A stretch of 64,000 bases of DNA, from positions 1 through 64,000 of the forward strand of contig NZ_QANL01000002.1 in NCBI RefSeq assembly GCF_003067705.1, in the 5' to 3' direction. A program made the translations under genes and the position numbers. Below the pieces are notes generated by a model. It was not told the origin of the DNA and did no database searches. It saw only the letters and a program-made list of their open reading frames with translations. Source of the stretch: Planctomonas deserti (GTDB lineage Bacteria > Actinomycetota > Actinomycetes > Actinomycetales > Microbacteriaceae). This document shows positions 55,678-64,000 of this stretch, one piece after another; the first letter of the stretch is position 1; each line of letters starts with the position of its first letter.

Positions 55678-56711
55678 TCGCCGTCCCGCGCACCGTCATC
55701 CTCGCCCTCGCCGGGCTGTTCTCGGCGTACCACGTGCTCCTCGGCTTCGTCTCGCGGGATCAGCCCGCGAGCCCCGTTCCCGCGCTGCTCGCCATGGTGC
55801 TCTACGTGGTGGCTACGACGCTCAGCCTCTGGCCGCGTGGGCCGGTGCTCATGCCCACCTGGCTCGCCGCCTTCAACCTCGCCGTGTCCATCGCGATGCC
55901 GCTCCTCGTGACCAGCCAGCTGGACCCGAACGACCAGAACGGGTACGCCACCTGGTACGTGGCCGCCGTGGGCACCCTGCTCACGATCACCTCGACCAGG
56001 CGCCGGCAGGCATTCGCCTGGGTCGGCGTGCTCTCGCTCGTCCTGCAGACCGTGCTCTGGGCCGGCCCGGAGGGGCTGTCCGATCTCGGCGTGCTCGGCA
56101 GCGTCGTCTGGGTCGCGGTGTCGCACCTGCTCGCGCGGGCCCTCGCGAAGGCCGGCCGGGACACCCGCCAGTTCGGCCTCGCCGAGCGCGAGGCGGCGGA
56201 CTGGCAGGCCGCGCAGGACGCGCACCTGTTCGAGCGGCAGTTCCGGCTCCGCCAGACGAGCAGCATGGCGCTGCCCATGCTCCGGCGGATCGTGGAGCAG
56301 AACGGCAGGCTGAGCGACGACGAGCGGCAGGAGTGCCTCTACCTCGAGGGCGCCATCCGCGACGAGATCCGCGGCCGCAAGCTGCTCAACGACGCCGTGC
56401 GCCACGAGGTCATGGACGCCCGGCGCCGGGGCACCGTCGTCACGCTGCTCGACGAGGGGGGCATCGACGACCTCGACGAGGCGGAGCTCTCGCGCGTGCA
56501 CTACTCGCTCGCCGACGCGATCCGGGCGACGCGCACCGACCGGCTGATCGCCCGCACGGTGCCGGAGGGGTCCGCCACGGCGGTCACGGTGGTGGGCCTG
56601 AGCGTCGGGGGTGACGGCAGTGCGAGCATGCTCGGCGAGGACGATCTCGACGACGAGGTGGACCTCTGGCTGGAGATCCCGCGCGTCGTCGTCAGTCGAG
56701 CCGACGCCTGA
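55674..56711 (+). CDS. Kinase-associated membrane protein
   Basis: 345 aa from ATG 55674, in ATGA overlap with the kinase. Residues 1-165 hold five hydrophobic segments; residues 170-345 form a cytosolic domain with a helical pair (LRRIVEQNGRLSDDERQECL, then YLEGAIRDEIRG) and a final beta-rich part. No His box, N-box or G-box could be found, so it is not an active kinase, although the helical region resembles the segment that joins the phosphorylation and ATPase domains of such kinases. Function unknown; a third component that tunes the kinase is the natural guess. Confidence 0.8.
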   Translation: MIAVPRTVILALAGLFSAYHVLLGFVSRDQPASPVPALLAMVLYVVATTLSLWPRGPVLMPTWLAAFNLAVSIAMPLLVTSQLDPNDQNGYATWYVAAVGTLLTITSTRRRQAFAWVGVLSLVLQTVLWAGPEGLSDLGVLGSVVWVAVSHLLARALAKAGRDTRQFGLAEREAADWQAAQDAHLFERQFRLRQTSSMALPMLRRIVEQNGRLSDDERQECLYLEGAIRDEIRGRKLLNDAVRHEVMDARRRGTVVTLLDEGGIDDLDEAELSRVHYSLADAIRATRTDRLIARTVPEGSATAVTVVGLSVGGDGSASMLGEDDLDDEVDLWLEIPRVVVSRADA

Positions 56712-56772
56712 CGCCCAAACCCAGGTGTTCACAGCCTGACGCTCGCGCCTGAGGCCCGACGGCATGCCCCGC

Positions 56773-57606
56773 TCAGCCGAGCAGCGGCTCCAGGCTGCGC
56801 GCGCCGTCCCGGAGCCGGTCGAGCACGTCCCCCGGGTCCGCCACCCGCGTCGCCGGCGCGGACAGTGCCAGCCCGGCCACGAGCCGGCCGCGTGGACCCC
56901 GGATGGGCAGCGCGATGCAGCCGTAACCGCGGGAGAACTCGGCCACCTGCCGGGCGAAGCCCGCGGACTCGGTCTCGCGGCGGATCTCGATGACCCGCTC
57001 CGCCGACGCCCGGAGGGTGCCCGGCAGGGGCTGACCCGTCGCGGCCAGCTCCGCCAGCAGCAGCCGGCCCATCGCCGACGCGTCGAGCTCGCGGAGGGCG
57101 CGCGCCTCGTCGGTGAGCGGGAAGTCCGGATCGAGGTCGAGCGGCTGGACGCGGTCGCCGTCGTAGCGGACGAGGTGGATGCCGCCGCGGATGTGCCCGC
57201 GCAGCGCGTCCAGCACCGAACGTGCGGCGCGTGGGGGAGGCGGCGGCGCGACGAGCGACGCGAGTTCGACCACCTTCCGCCCGAGGGCGAACCCGCGCAG
57301 GTCGGGCATGCGCACCAGGTACTCGTCCTCGACCAGGAGCGCGATGAGCCGGTACGCGGTTGCCCGTGGCATGCCGAGGGCGACGGAGATCTCCTGGGCC
57401 GTCACGCCGGGCCCGCTGCGGGCGACCTCCTCGATGACGGACAGGGCGCTGTGGATCGCCTTGGGCTGTCGGCCGCGCAGCTCGATCGCCGCGGGCGGCG
57501 CGGTCGGTCCGGATGCGGGCGCCAGCTCGGCACGCCCGCCCGTGACTGGGCCCGGCAGACCCTGCCCCTCCCGCGGTCCCGGCCACGTCATGGCGACGCC
57601 GCTCAT
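56773..57606 (-). CDS. IclR-family transcription regulator
   Basis: 277 aa from ATG 57606, in ATGA overlap with the permease gene; a second ATG is at 57591. The N-terminal 45 residues are a Pro/Gly-rich extension. The winged HTH (KAIHSALSVIEEVARSGPGV, then TAQEISVALGMPRATAYRLI) is followed by an effector domain (about 140-277). Likely controls the amine cluster; co-transcription with the permease suggests feedback by its substrate. Effector unknown. Confidence 0.92.
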   Translation of the reverse strand: MSGVAMTWPGPREGQGLPGPVTGGRAELAPASGPTAPPAAIELRGRQPKAIHSALSVIEEVARSGPGVTAQEISVALGMPRATAYRLIALLVEDEYLVRMPDLRGFALGRKVVELASLVAPPPPPRAARSVLDALRGHIRGGIHLVRYDGDRVQPLDLDPDFPLTDEARALRELDASAMGRLLLAELAATGQPLPGTLRASAERVIEIRRETESAGFARQVAEFSRGYGCIALPIRGPRGRLVAGLALSAPATRVADPGDVLDRLRDGARSLEPLLG

Positions 57607-59120
57607 TCCCCACCCGGCGCGGCCGGAGCCGAACCGGCCCCGAGCACGTCCGCGGCGACCGGCTCGTCGTACACGCCGATGGTCGCGCGCAACCACGGAC
57701 GCCTGCTGAGCGCGATCGCGTAGGAGATCCCGCCCGCGGCCATCCCGACGGCGAAGACGAGGACGCCGGCCCATCTCTCGCTCGTGACCTCGAGCGCGAG
57801 GTACGCGACCAGGGCCCCGCCGAGGAGGACCGCCGCGGAGACCGCGCGCAGCCCCACGGCGGCCGTGAGCTCCCCGATGCGGCGCAGGAGCACGGGCACC
57901 GCGACGCAGGCGAGCAGATACGCGGTGATGTAACCGGCAGCTGAGGCGACGAGCAGCACCCGCATGGCGTCCCAAAGGGCGACGCCGGCGAGCGCGGTGA
58001 CGATGGGGACCGCGGCGACGACCGGGACGGATGCGGCGACCGCGACCAGCGGCGTGCGGAACCGGGGGTGGGTGCGCCCGAACGCGGCGGGCAGGACGCC
58101 CTCGCGTCCCATGGAGAACAACACGCGTGCGAGCGCCATCATCGAGGCGATGGCGCAGGCCAGGCAGGAGGCCGCGATGCCCACGTCGAGCATCAGACCG
58201 ACTCCCTCGACCCCGTTCGCGGAGGCGAGGTCGTCGACCGGTGAGTCGCTCGACGTGATGTCGAGGCCGAGCGCCCGGAAGCCGACGAGCTGGCTGTAGC
58301 AGGCGAGGAGGTAGAAGCCGCCGGCCCCGAGCACGGTCCAGCGCACCGCGCGAGGGATCGCGGAGTACGGCCGGCGCGCCTCCACCCCGAGCGAGGTCGG
58401 CGTCTCGAAGCCGACGAACGCGGTGACGGCCAGCACGGCGCCGACCGCGAAGGCGGCGGGCGACGTGCCCTCGAGGCTCAGGACCCCGACGTCCACCGGG
58501 CCGACCGTGACCAGCAGGGCGACGACGAGGGCGAGGATGATGACGACCGACACGCTCTCGACGACGAGGGTCACGCGCGTGGACAGGCGCACCCCTCCGG
58601 CCACGACAAGGAACACGACGGCGGCGAGCACGGCGATCACGGCGGCGGGCAGCAGCGGCGAGGCGGGCGCGGCTGCGCTGGCGGGGGTGGCGCGACCGAG
58701 CAGCAGGGCGGCGGTGTGACCGGCCCCGGTCAGGGCGAACATCGAGATGAAGCCGTAGCCGAGCAGCAGCGCGGTTCCCGTCGCCATCCCGGCGCCCGCA
58801 CCGAGGCTGCGCGCGACGTAGGTGTACAGGGAGCCCGCGGCGGCGATCCGGCGCGCGAACTCGTTGACCGAGCCGGCCACGAGCAGCGACAGCAGCAGGG
58901 CGGTCCCGAGCGCCAGCAACGTGCCACCCGGGCTGCCCACGACGCCGGCGACGAGCGCCGGCAGGAGCGTCGCGGCGGCCGACGGAGCCATCGCGGAGAC
59001 CGACTGCGCGAGCACGTCGACGAAGCCGACGCTCCGGCGATCCAGCCCCTCGACGGGGGAGCGCCTGCCCAGCCCGGGGACGGGCGGCGGCGACGCGATC
59101 GCGCGTTCGAGAGCCGTCAC
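57603..59120 (-). CDS. APC-superfamily permease 1
   Basis: 505 aa from GTG 59120, chosen for GGAGG 6 nt upstream. About 12-14 hydrophobic segments; VGFVDVLAQSVSAMAPSAA at the first helix and VTAFVGFETPTSLGVEARRP in the sixth match the APC (amino acid/polyamine) family. Proton-coupled uptake of an amine or amino acid is expected. It opens an operon with the IclR gene, divergent from permease 2. Confidence 0.9.
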   Translation of the reverse strand: MTALERAIASPPPVPGLGRRSPVEGLDRRSVGFVDVLAQSVSAMAPSAAATLLPALVAGVVGSPGGTLLALGTALLLSLLVAGSVNEFARRIAAAGSLYTYVARSLGAGAGMATGTALLLGYGFISMFALTGAGHTAALLLGRATPASAAAPASPLLPAAVIAVLAAVVFLVVAGGVRLSTRVTLVVESVSVVIILALVVALLVTVGPVDVGVLSLEGTSPAAFAVGAVLAVTAFVGFETPTSLGVEARRPYSAIPRAVRWTVLGAGGFYLLACYSQLVGFRALGLDITSSDSPVDDLASANGVEGVGLMLDVGIAASCLACAIASMMALARVLFSMGREGVLPAAFGRTHPRFRTPLVAVAASVPVVAAVPIVTALAGVALWDAMRVLLVASAAGYITAYLLACVAVPVLLRRIGELTAAVGLRAVSAAVLLGGALVAYLALEVTSERWAGVLVFAVGMAAGGISYAIALSRRPWLRATIGVYDEPVAADVLGAGSAPAAPGGE

Positions 59121-59162
59121 GCTGGTCCTCCTCGGATGCCGCCCGGCGCGGGCGCCTGGACT

Positions 59163-59177
59163 GCACGGTAACCGTGC
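59163..59177. promoter_or_regulatory. Palindrome GCACGGT-A-ACCGTGC
   Basis: A perfect 7+1+7 palindrome, 43 bp before the start of permease 1 in the divergent region. A candidate operator for the IclR-family protein; no second copy seen nearby. Confidence 0.6.
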
Positions 59178-59356
59178 CGCGTTGCGGCGGCGCGACACCC
59201 GTGTTTCCAACTCGTGACCCCTGAATGAGACGGCCGGCCCGGCGCGTCCCATTCGCCGATCAGCACTCGTTACGCCTGCGGAATCGGGCGGCAACGTCGG
59301 CGCGGGACGCTACCCGAGCGTGCATCGGCGCAATCCCTCACCCCTACAGGAGCACC

Positions 59357-60838
59357 ATGTCAGCTGTTACGAAAGATCCGGCGGCCTTCCCAGCCCTGGC
59401 GCAGCCCCGCACGCTGCGCGGCTCCCTCGGCGTCACCGCCATCGTCTTCATGGTGGTCGCGGCCGCGGCCCCGCTCACCGTTGTGGGTGGTGCCGCCCCG
59501 CTCGGCATCCTGCTCGGCAACGGCGTCGGCTTCCCCAGCCTCTACGCCATCTCCGCCGTCATCCTCCTCTTCTTCGCGGTCGGCCTCGCCGCGATGACCC
59601 GGCACGTGCCGAAGCCCGGCGCGTTCTTCACCTTCGTCGGCTACGGTCTCGGCCGCCCGGCGGGACTCGCCGCGGCGTTCCTCGCGCTGCTCACCTACAC
59701 CGCCATCCAGGTCAGCGTGCACGGCTACATCGGCTACCTGCTCGGCGTGACCGTCGCAGGCCTCGGCGGCCCGGAGCTGCCCTGGTACCTCTACTCGCTC
59801 GCCGTCGTCGCGCTCGTGGGTGTGCTCGGCTACCGGCACATCGACCTCTCCTCGAAGGTGCTCGGCGTGCTGCTCGTCGGCGAGGTGGGCATCGTGCTCG
59901 CGCTGGTCGCCGCCGTCGTGCTGACCGGCGGCGGCGAGGGCCTCTCCCTCGCGCCGTTCGAGCCGGCCAACGTGGTCAGCGGGTCCCCGGGCGTCGGCCT
60001 CATGTTCGCGATCGCGGCGTTCATCGGCTTCGAGGCCACGGCCATCTTCCGCGACGAGGCCCGGGACCCCGTGCGCACCATCCCGCGGGCCACCTACGTC
60101 GCCGTCATCGGCATCGGCGTCTTCTACACGCTCGCCTCGTGGGGCCTCGTCATGGCGTGGGGCCCGAGCCAGGCGCTCGCCGTGGCGGCGGACGATCCGG
60201 GCGCGATGATCCTCGTCACGACGGCGAAGTACCTCGGCCCGGCCGGGGAGCTGATCATGAACGTGCTGCTCATCACGAGCATGTTCGCCTGCGTGCTCTC
60301 CTTCCACAACGTGATCACCCGCTACCAGCACTCCATGTCAAACGCGGGTCTGCTGCCCGGCCTGCTCGGCGGCGTGCACACCCGGCACTCGTCGCCGCAC
60401 TCGTCCTCGCTCGTGCAGAGCGGAACCGCGGCCGTGCTCGTCGTGCTGTTCGCGGTGCTCGGCCTCGACCCCGTGCTGCAGGTGTTCACCTGGTTCGCCG
60501 GCGTGTCCACCCTCGCGATCGCGATCCTCATGGCCGTCACGAGCCTCGCCGTCATTGTCTACTTCGCCCGCACCAGAAAGGACCGGCGGGTCTGGAACAC
60601 GGTGATCGCCCCCGCGCTCGGTCTCGTCGGGCTCGTCGGGTCGGCCGCCGTGATCACGGCCTACTTCCCGCTGCTCGTCGGCGACGTCGACGCCGAGGGC
60701 GCGCCCGCCTTCGGTGCGGTGAGCGCGGTGCTGCTGACGGTCATCGTCGCCTTCCCGGTGTTCGGCGTCGTGCAGGCGCTCGTCCTCCGGCGCGCCCGGC
60801 CGGCCGCCTACGCCACCATCACCGAGGCCATCGCCTGA
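59357..60838 (+). CDS. APC-superfamily permease 2
   Basis: 493 aa from ATG 59357 with AGGAG 4 nt upstream. About 12 hydrophobic segments; GSLGVTAIVFMVVAAAAPL at the first helix and AFIGFEATAIFRDEARDP mark an APC permease of the YveA/amine type. It precedes the amine oxidase by 91 nt and is probably the importer of its substrate. Confidence 0.92.
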   Translation: MSAVTKDPAAFPALAQPRTLRGSLGVTAIVFMVVAAAAPLTVVGGAAPLGILLGNGVGFPSLYAISAVILLFFAVGLAAMTRHVPKPGAFFTFVGYGLGRPAGLAAAFLALLTYTAIQVSVHGYIGYLLGVTVAGLGGPELPWYLYSLAVVALVGVLGYRHIDLSSKVLGVLLVGEVGIVLALVAAVVLTGGGEGLSLAPFEPANVVSGSPGVGLMFAIAAFIGFEATAIFRDEARDPVRTIPRATYVAVIGIGVFYTLASWGLVMAWGPSQALAVAADDPGAMILVTTAKYLGPAGELIMNVLLITSMFACVLSFHNVITRYQHSMSNAGLLPGLLGGVHTRHSSPHSSSLVQSGTAAVLVVLFAVLGLDPVLQVFTWFAGVSTLAIAILMAVTSLAVIVYFARTRKDRRVWNTVIAPALGLVGLVGSAAVITAYFPLLVGDVDAEGAPAFGAVSAVLLTVIVAFPVFGVVQALVLRRARPAAYATITEAIA

Positions 60839-60929
60839 CGCCGACGGCGTCCGTCCCCGCCTCCCCCTTCCGCTTCTTCCCTCCGCGCCGCTCCCGGCGC
60901 ACACGCACCACGACCCAAGGAGAACGACC

Positions 60930-62993
60930 ATGACCATCGCCGACATCGAGATCCCCGCGACCGCCCAGCAGGGCGCGGGCGCCCCGCACCCGCTCGCGAG
61001 CCTCACGGCCACCGAGTTCGAGCGGATCCGGGACATCGTGACCGCCGCCCCGGACTTCACGGCGACGACGCGTTTCGCCTACGTCGGCCTCGAGGAGCCG
61101 CACAAGCGCGAGGTGCTCGCCTGGCAGGCGGGGGAGGGCGAGCTGCCCGACCGCCGCGCCCGGGTGATGCTGCTGGACGTCACGACCGGGCGCTCGACCG
61201 ACAACGTCGTGTCCCTCGGCGCGGGCGACTTCGTGTCCACCGTCGTGCTCGACGGCTCGACCGGGCAGCTGCCCATCCTCATCGAGGAGTTCGACGCCAT
61301 CGCCGGCATCGTCGCGGAGGACGCCGGCTGGGTGGCCGCGCTGGCCGCCCGCGGCCTCACCGTCGACACCGTCATCGTCGTGCCGCTGTCCGCCGGGTAC
61401 TACGGCTACGAGGAGGAGGAGGGCCGCCGCATCGTGCGGGTGCTCGCGTTCCGCCAGGACTACCCCGAGGACCACCCCTGGGCGCACCCCGTGGACGGCC
61501 TCAGCGCATACGTCGACACGGCGGCGCGCAGCGTCACCCGGCTGATCGACGCCGGCCAGCTGCCGGTGCCCGCGGAGTCCGGGAACTTCGACGACCCCGC
61601 CGTGCAGGGCGCGCCGCTCACCACGCTGAAGCCCATCGTCATCACCCAGCCCGAGGGGCCGAGCTTCACCGTGGACGGGGAGTGGGTCTCCTGGGCGAAC
61701 TGGCGATTCCAGGTGGGCTTCGACACCCGGGAGGGCCTCGTGCTGCGCCAGCTGTCGTTCGACGACCAGGGCGAGCAGCGGCCGGTCATCTACCGCGCCT
61801 CCATCAACGAGATGCTCGTGCCCTACGCCGACCCGTCTCCCGTGCGCTTCTGGCAGAACTACTTCGACACCGGCGAGTACCTGTTCGGCCGGTTCACGAA
61901 CTCCCTCGCGCTCGGCTGCGACTGCGTCGGCGAGATCCACTACTTCGACGCCACCCTGGCCGACGAGCTCGGCAACCCGTTCACCATCGAGAACGGCATC
62001 TGCATGCACGAGGAGGACTTCGGCACGCTGTGGAAGCACAGCGACATGTTCACCGGGTCGAGCGAGGTGCGCCGGTCCCGCCGCCTCGTCATCTCGTTCT
62101 TCACCACCGTGGGCAACTACGACTACGGCTTCTACTGGTACCTCTATCTCGACGGCACCATCGAGTGCGAGGCGAAGCTCACCGGCATCCTGTTCACCTC
62201 GTCCTACCCGGGCACGGATGCGGACGGCGCGGACTACCCGTACGCGTCCGAGGTGGCGCCCGGCCTCGGCGGCCCGTTCCACCAGCACCTGTTCTCCGCC
62301 CGGCTGGACATGATGGTCGACGGACTGTCGAACGCGGTCGACGAGGTCGAGGCGGTGCGGGTGCCGGTCGGCCCCGGCAACCCGCACGGCAACGCGTTCA
62401 CCAACCGCCGCACGCGCCTCTCCTCGGAGAGCGAGTCCGGGCGCGTAGCCGACGCCTCCGTCGCTCGGGCCTGGCACGTGGTCAACACGGAGAAGACGAA
62501 CCGGATGGGGCGCCCGACCGGGTACGTGCTCTACCCGGAGGACGCGCCCGTGCTGCTGGCCGACGACTCGTCCTCCATCGCGAAGCGGGCGGAGTTCGCC
62601 ACGAAGCACCTGTTCGTGACCCAGTACGACCCGGCCGAGCGGTACGCGGCGGGCGACTTCGTGCACCAGAACCCGGGCGGCGACGGCGTGACCAGGTACA
62701 CGTCGGGCGACCGGGGCATCGACGGCGAGGACATCGTGCTGTGGCACACGTTCGGGCCGACGCACTTCCCGCGCCCCGAGGACTGGCCCGTCATGCCGAC
62801 CGACTACGCGAAGTTCACGCTGAAGCCCTACGGCTTCTTCGGCAAGAACCCCGCCCTCAACGTGCCGCCGAGCACGGCGTCGGACCACTGCTCGATGGGG
62901 CACGGGTCCGTCGGGGCGCACGAGACCCACGCGGGCCAGGCCGGCCACCCGGGCCACGGCACGCACGAGGGCCACCCGGGACACACGCACTAG
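60930..62993 (+). CDS. Copper amine oxidase with His-rich tail
   Basis: 687 aa, AAGGAG 7 nt before the ATG. Tyr397 in TVGNYDYG is the residue that becomes topaquinone; catalytic base Asp313 in YFDTGEYL; copper ligands His451 and His453 (HQHLF) and His612 (THFPRPEDWP). No signal peptide, so cytosolic like the Arthrobacter phenylethylamine oxidase. It oxidises primary amines to aldehyde, ammonia and peroxide. The tail after about residue 650 is DHCSMGHG followed by GAHETHAGQAGHPGHG-type repeats, about 10 His, beyond the normal family end. Confidence 0.95.
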   Translation: MTIADIEIPATAQQGAGAPHPLASLTATEFERIRDIVTAAPDFTATTRFAYVGLEEPHKREVLAWQAGEGELPDRRARVMLLDVTTGRSTDNVVSLGAGDFVSTVVLDGSTGQLPILIEEFDAIAGIVAEDAGWVAALAARGLTVDTVIVVPLSAGYYGYEEEEGRRIVRVLAFRQDYPEDHPWAHPVDGLSAYVDTAARSVTRLIDAGQLPVPAESGNFDDPAVQGAPLTTLKPIVITQPEGPSFTVDGEWVSWANWRFQVGFDTREGLVLRQLSFDDQGEQRPVIYRASINEMLVPYADPSPVRFWQNYFDTGEYLFGRFTNSLALGCDCVGEIHYFDATLADELGNPFTIENGICMHEEDFGTLWKHSDMFTGSSEVRRSRRLVISFFTTVGNYDYGFYWYLYLDGTIECEAKLTGILFTSSYPGTDADGADYPYASEVAPGLGGPFHQHLFSARLDMMVDGLSNAVDEVEAVRVPVGPGNPHGNAFTNRRTRLSSESESGRVADASVARAWHVVNTEKTNRMGRPTGYVLYPEDAPVLLADDSSSIAKRAEFATKHLFVTQYDPAERYAAGDFVHQNPGGDGVTRYTSGDRGIDGEDIVLWHTFGPTHFPRPEDWPVMPTDYAKFTLKPYGFFGKNPALNVPPSTASDHCSMGHGSVGAHETHAGQAGHPGHGTHEGHPGHTH

Positions 62994-63007
62994 GGACCGG
63001 GACACCG

Positions 63008-63637
63008 ATGGCCGAGATCCTCCACCTTGGCGCGCTGCTGCCCGCCGCCGTGAGCGCAAGCTGCACGGTCGGCGCGGCCCGGTCGCGCGGGGCGCTGGGA
63101 GTGATCTCGGCCATCGTCATGCTCGCCGCCATGCTCGACCTCACCGGGGGAGGCGTCCTGTCGCCCCTGCTCTGGAGCGCCCTGCTCGTCGCCTCGGCGG
63201 TGGGCGGGGCGCTCGCCGCCCGCGTCTCCCCGGTCGCGCTCCGGGACGGGATGCGGACGCATGGCGCCCTGGGGCTCGTCGTCATGGCGGGCCTCGTGGT
63301 GCTGATGGCGGGGGCGGGCTCGGCGGGGACGGTTCCCTCGGGGGCCGACCCGGCGGGGGTCCATGCCCCGCACGCCGCGCTTGCGGCGGGTCCGCTCGCC
63401 GGCACGGTGTGGGCCGGAACCGCCGCCTACCTCGCATTCAGCTGCGTGCTGCTTCGACGCCCGGGTGCGGCCACGGTGCACGCCGTGGCGATACCGGTAC
63501 CGGCGGCGCGGGGCGGCGTGCGCCTTCGCCGCACGCGGCACCGCGGCGCCGTCCCGCGTGGCTGGCACCGCGACCGGATCGAGGTCGCCGGCATGGCGTC
63601 GTCGGTCGCGCTCATGGCTGGGGCCCTGCTGGCCTGA
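63008..63637 (+). CDS. Membrane protein after the amine oxidase
   Basis: 209 aa, 14 nt after the oxidase stop. About six hydrophobic segments with a basic loop (RGGVRLRRTRHRG) before the last one. No family recognised. Position suggests a shared transcript with the amine oxidase; a role in copper supply or amine response would be speculation. A strong terminator follows 43 nt after the stop. Confidence 0.7.
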   Translation: MAEILHLGALLPAAVSASCTVGAARSRGALGVISAIVMLAAMLDLTGGGVLSPLLWSALLVASAVGGALAARVSPVALRDGMRTHGALGLVVMAGLVVLMAGAGSAGTVPSGADPAGVHAPHAALAAGPLAGTVWAGTAAYLAFSCVLLRRPGAATVHAVAIPVPAARGGVRLRRTRHRGAVPRGWHRDRIEVAGMASSVALMAGALLA

Positions 63638-63680
63638 GCCGCCGACGCACGGCGGCGGAGCAGGGCGAGCCGTTAACGAA

Positions 63681-63711
63681 GGAAAGGGCCGGTCTTGGAC
63701 CGGCCCTTTCC
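63681..63711 (+). terminator. Terminator of the amine-oxidase operon
   Basis: GGAAAGGGCCGGTC (63681-63694) with GACCGGCCCTTTCC (63698-63711), a perfect 14-bp stem and 3-nt loop TTG. The stop of the preceding gene is 44 nt upstream. Confidence 0.92.
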
Positions 63712-63762
63712 TAACCCCGAGTCAGAACGACAACCCGAATATCGCCCTGACTCGCCCCCAAA

Positions 63763-63794
63763 ACATTCGCCCGCTTACCCTAGTCGGCGAATGT
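63763..63794. promoter_or_regulatory. Inverted repeat ACATTCGCC / GGCGAATGT
   Basis: Perfect 9-bp arms (63763-63771 and 63786-63794) with a 14-bp spacer holding TACCCT and CTAG. The right arm overlaps the ATG at 63791. Possible operator or leader hairpin of whatever starts here. Confidence 0.5.
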
Positions 63795-63997
63795 CAGGTG
63801 GTGTGACTCTTGGAGTAACACCTAGCGATACCTATCTTGGTGGCCCGGCAGAGGCGGGGAAAGTCGTCATTTATGAGGACAACCGGGGGACAATTTCTCG
63901 GGCCCGAATCGCGGAGCGGCCCGCAACCCCGGTGAGCGGCCCATCCGGCGGCTCGAATCCGGGGTACAGCGTGATCACGGAAGGATCACGGTGCTGA
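63791..63997 (+). CDS. Possible small protein at the window edge
   Basis: 68 aa from ATG 63791. Unrecognised. The first half uses codons rare in this genome (CTT, GGA, GTA, ACA, TAT), the second half normal GC-rich codons. Contains Thr/Gly-rich then Arg/Pro-rich stretches. TACCCT upstream could be a -10. It may be a short unknown gene, a recent arrival, or non-coding; the sequence ends 3 bp after its stop. Confidence 0.3.
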   Translation: MSGGVTLGVTPSDTYLGGPAEAGKVVIYEDNRGTISRARIAERPATPVSGPSGGSNPGYSVITEGSRC

Positions 63998-64000
63998 GGA

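Overview
The window is 64 kb of high-GC DNA with densely packed genes, many GTG and a few TTG starts, 1-20 nt start/stop overlaps, and -10 boxes placed 6-8 nt before start codons, as in leaderless transcripts. Gene families and order (HAD phosphatase-tlyA-nadK-recN after an rRNA operon; sdhCDAB with BMP transporter, cdd, deoA, add, deoD, an lpdA-type flavoprotein, accA3 and maf) point to an actinobacterium, most likely Microbacteriaceae. The family is inferred from content and style, not from a phylogeny.

Layout. 1-107: 3' end of a 5S rRNA gene and its terminator. 183-6720: one tightly overlapping operon of a protein with 17 Gly-Glu-Arg-Lys-Pro repeats plus a TPR-like domain, a HAD sugar-phosphate phosphatase, a 58-aa protein, TlyA, NAD kinase and RecN. 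6721-7368: geneless, packed with repeats. 7369-12300: an ABC exporter with a small HTH regulator, divergent from a DrrA/DrrB-type ABC-2 system, with twin operators between. 12335-16369: a tandem REP array, a GH13 glucosidase, and an oxidoreductase/TetR divergent pair with two operators. 16412-24504 (minus): ribDEBAH, polyprenol-phosphate mannosyltransferase, TrpS, exonuclease III, a YihY protein and a PTS IIA protein. 24774-28231 (minus): succinate dehydrogenase. 28470-30845: a divergent mannosyltransferase/mannose-1-phosphate guanylyltransferase pair.

31084-45386 is a nucleoside salvage region: two BMP-type lipoproteins, a double-NBD ATPase and two permeases (uptake), cytidine deaminase, thymidine phosphorylase, nucleoside hydrolase, adenosine deaminase, purine nucleoside phosphorylase, and a phosphosugar mutase that may act on pentose phosphates. 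A PTS IIA-IIB pair without a IIC lies inside it. 45468-51259: LpdA-like flavoprotein, acyl-CoA carboxylase biotin subunit, Maf, and a TRAM/SAM RNA methyltransferase. 51591-53258: a secreted parallel beta-helix protein behind a palindrome-rich leader. 53715-56711: a LuxR-type response regulator, a histidine kinase and a third membrane protein. 56773-63637: an amine-use cluster (IclR regulator, two APC permeases, copper amine oxidase with a His-rich tail, membrane protein).

The least explained signal is a family of intergenic elements at 6779-6977, 39680-39823 and 46982-47180. In each, 18-bp copies of one motif are arranged in inverted groups around a core of exactly 46 bp, with a 31-bp period between same-direction copies. 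Several other palindromic repeat families share the same gaps. No tRNA, CRISPR array, insertion sequence or prophage was seen.
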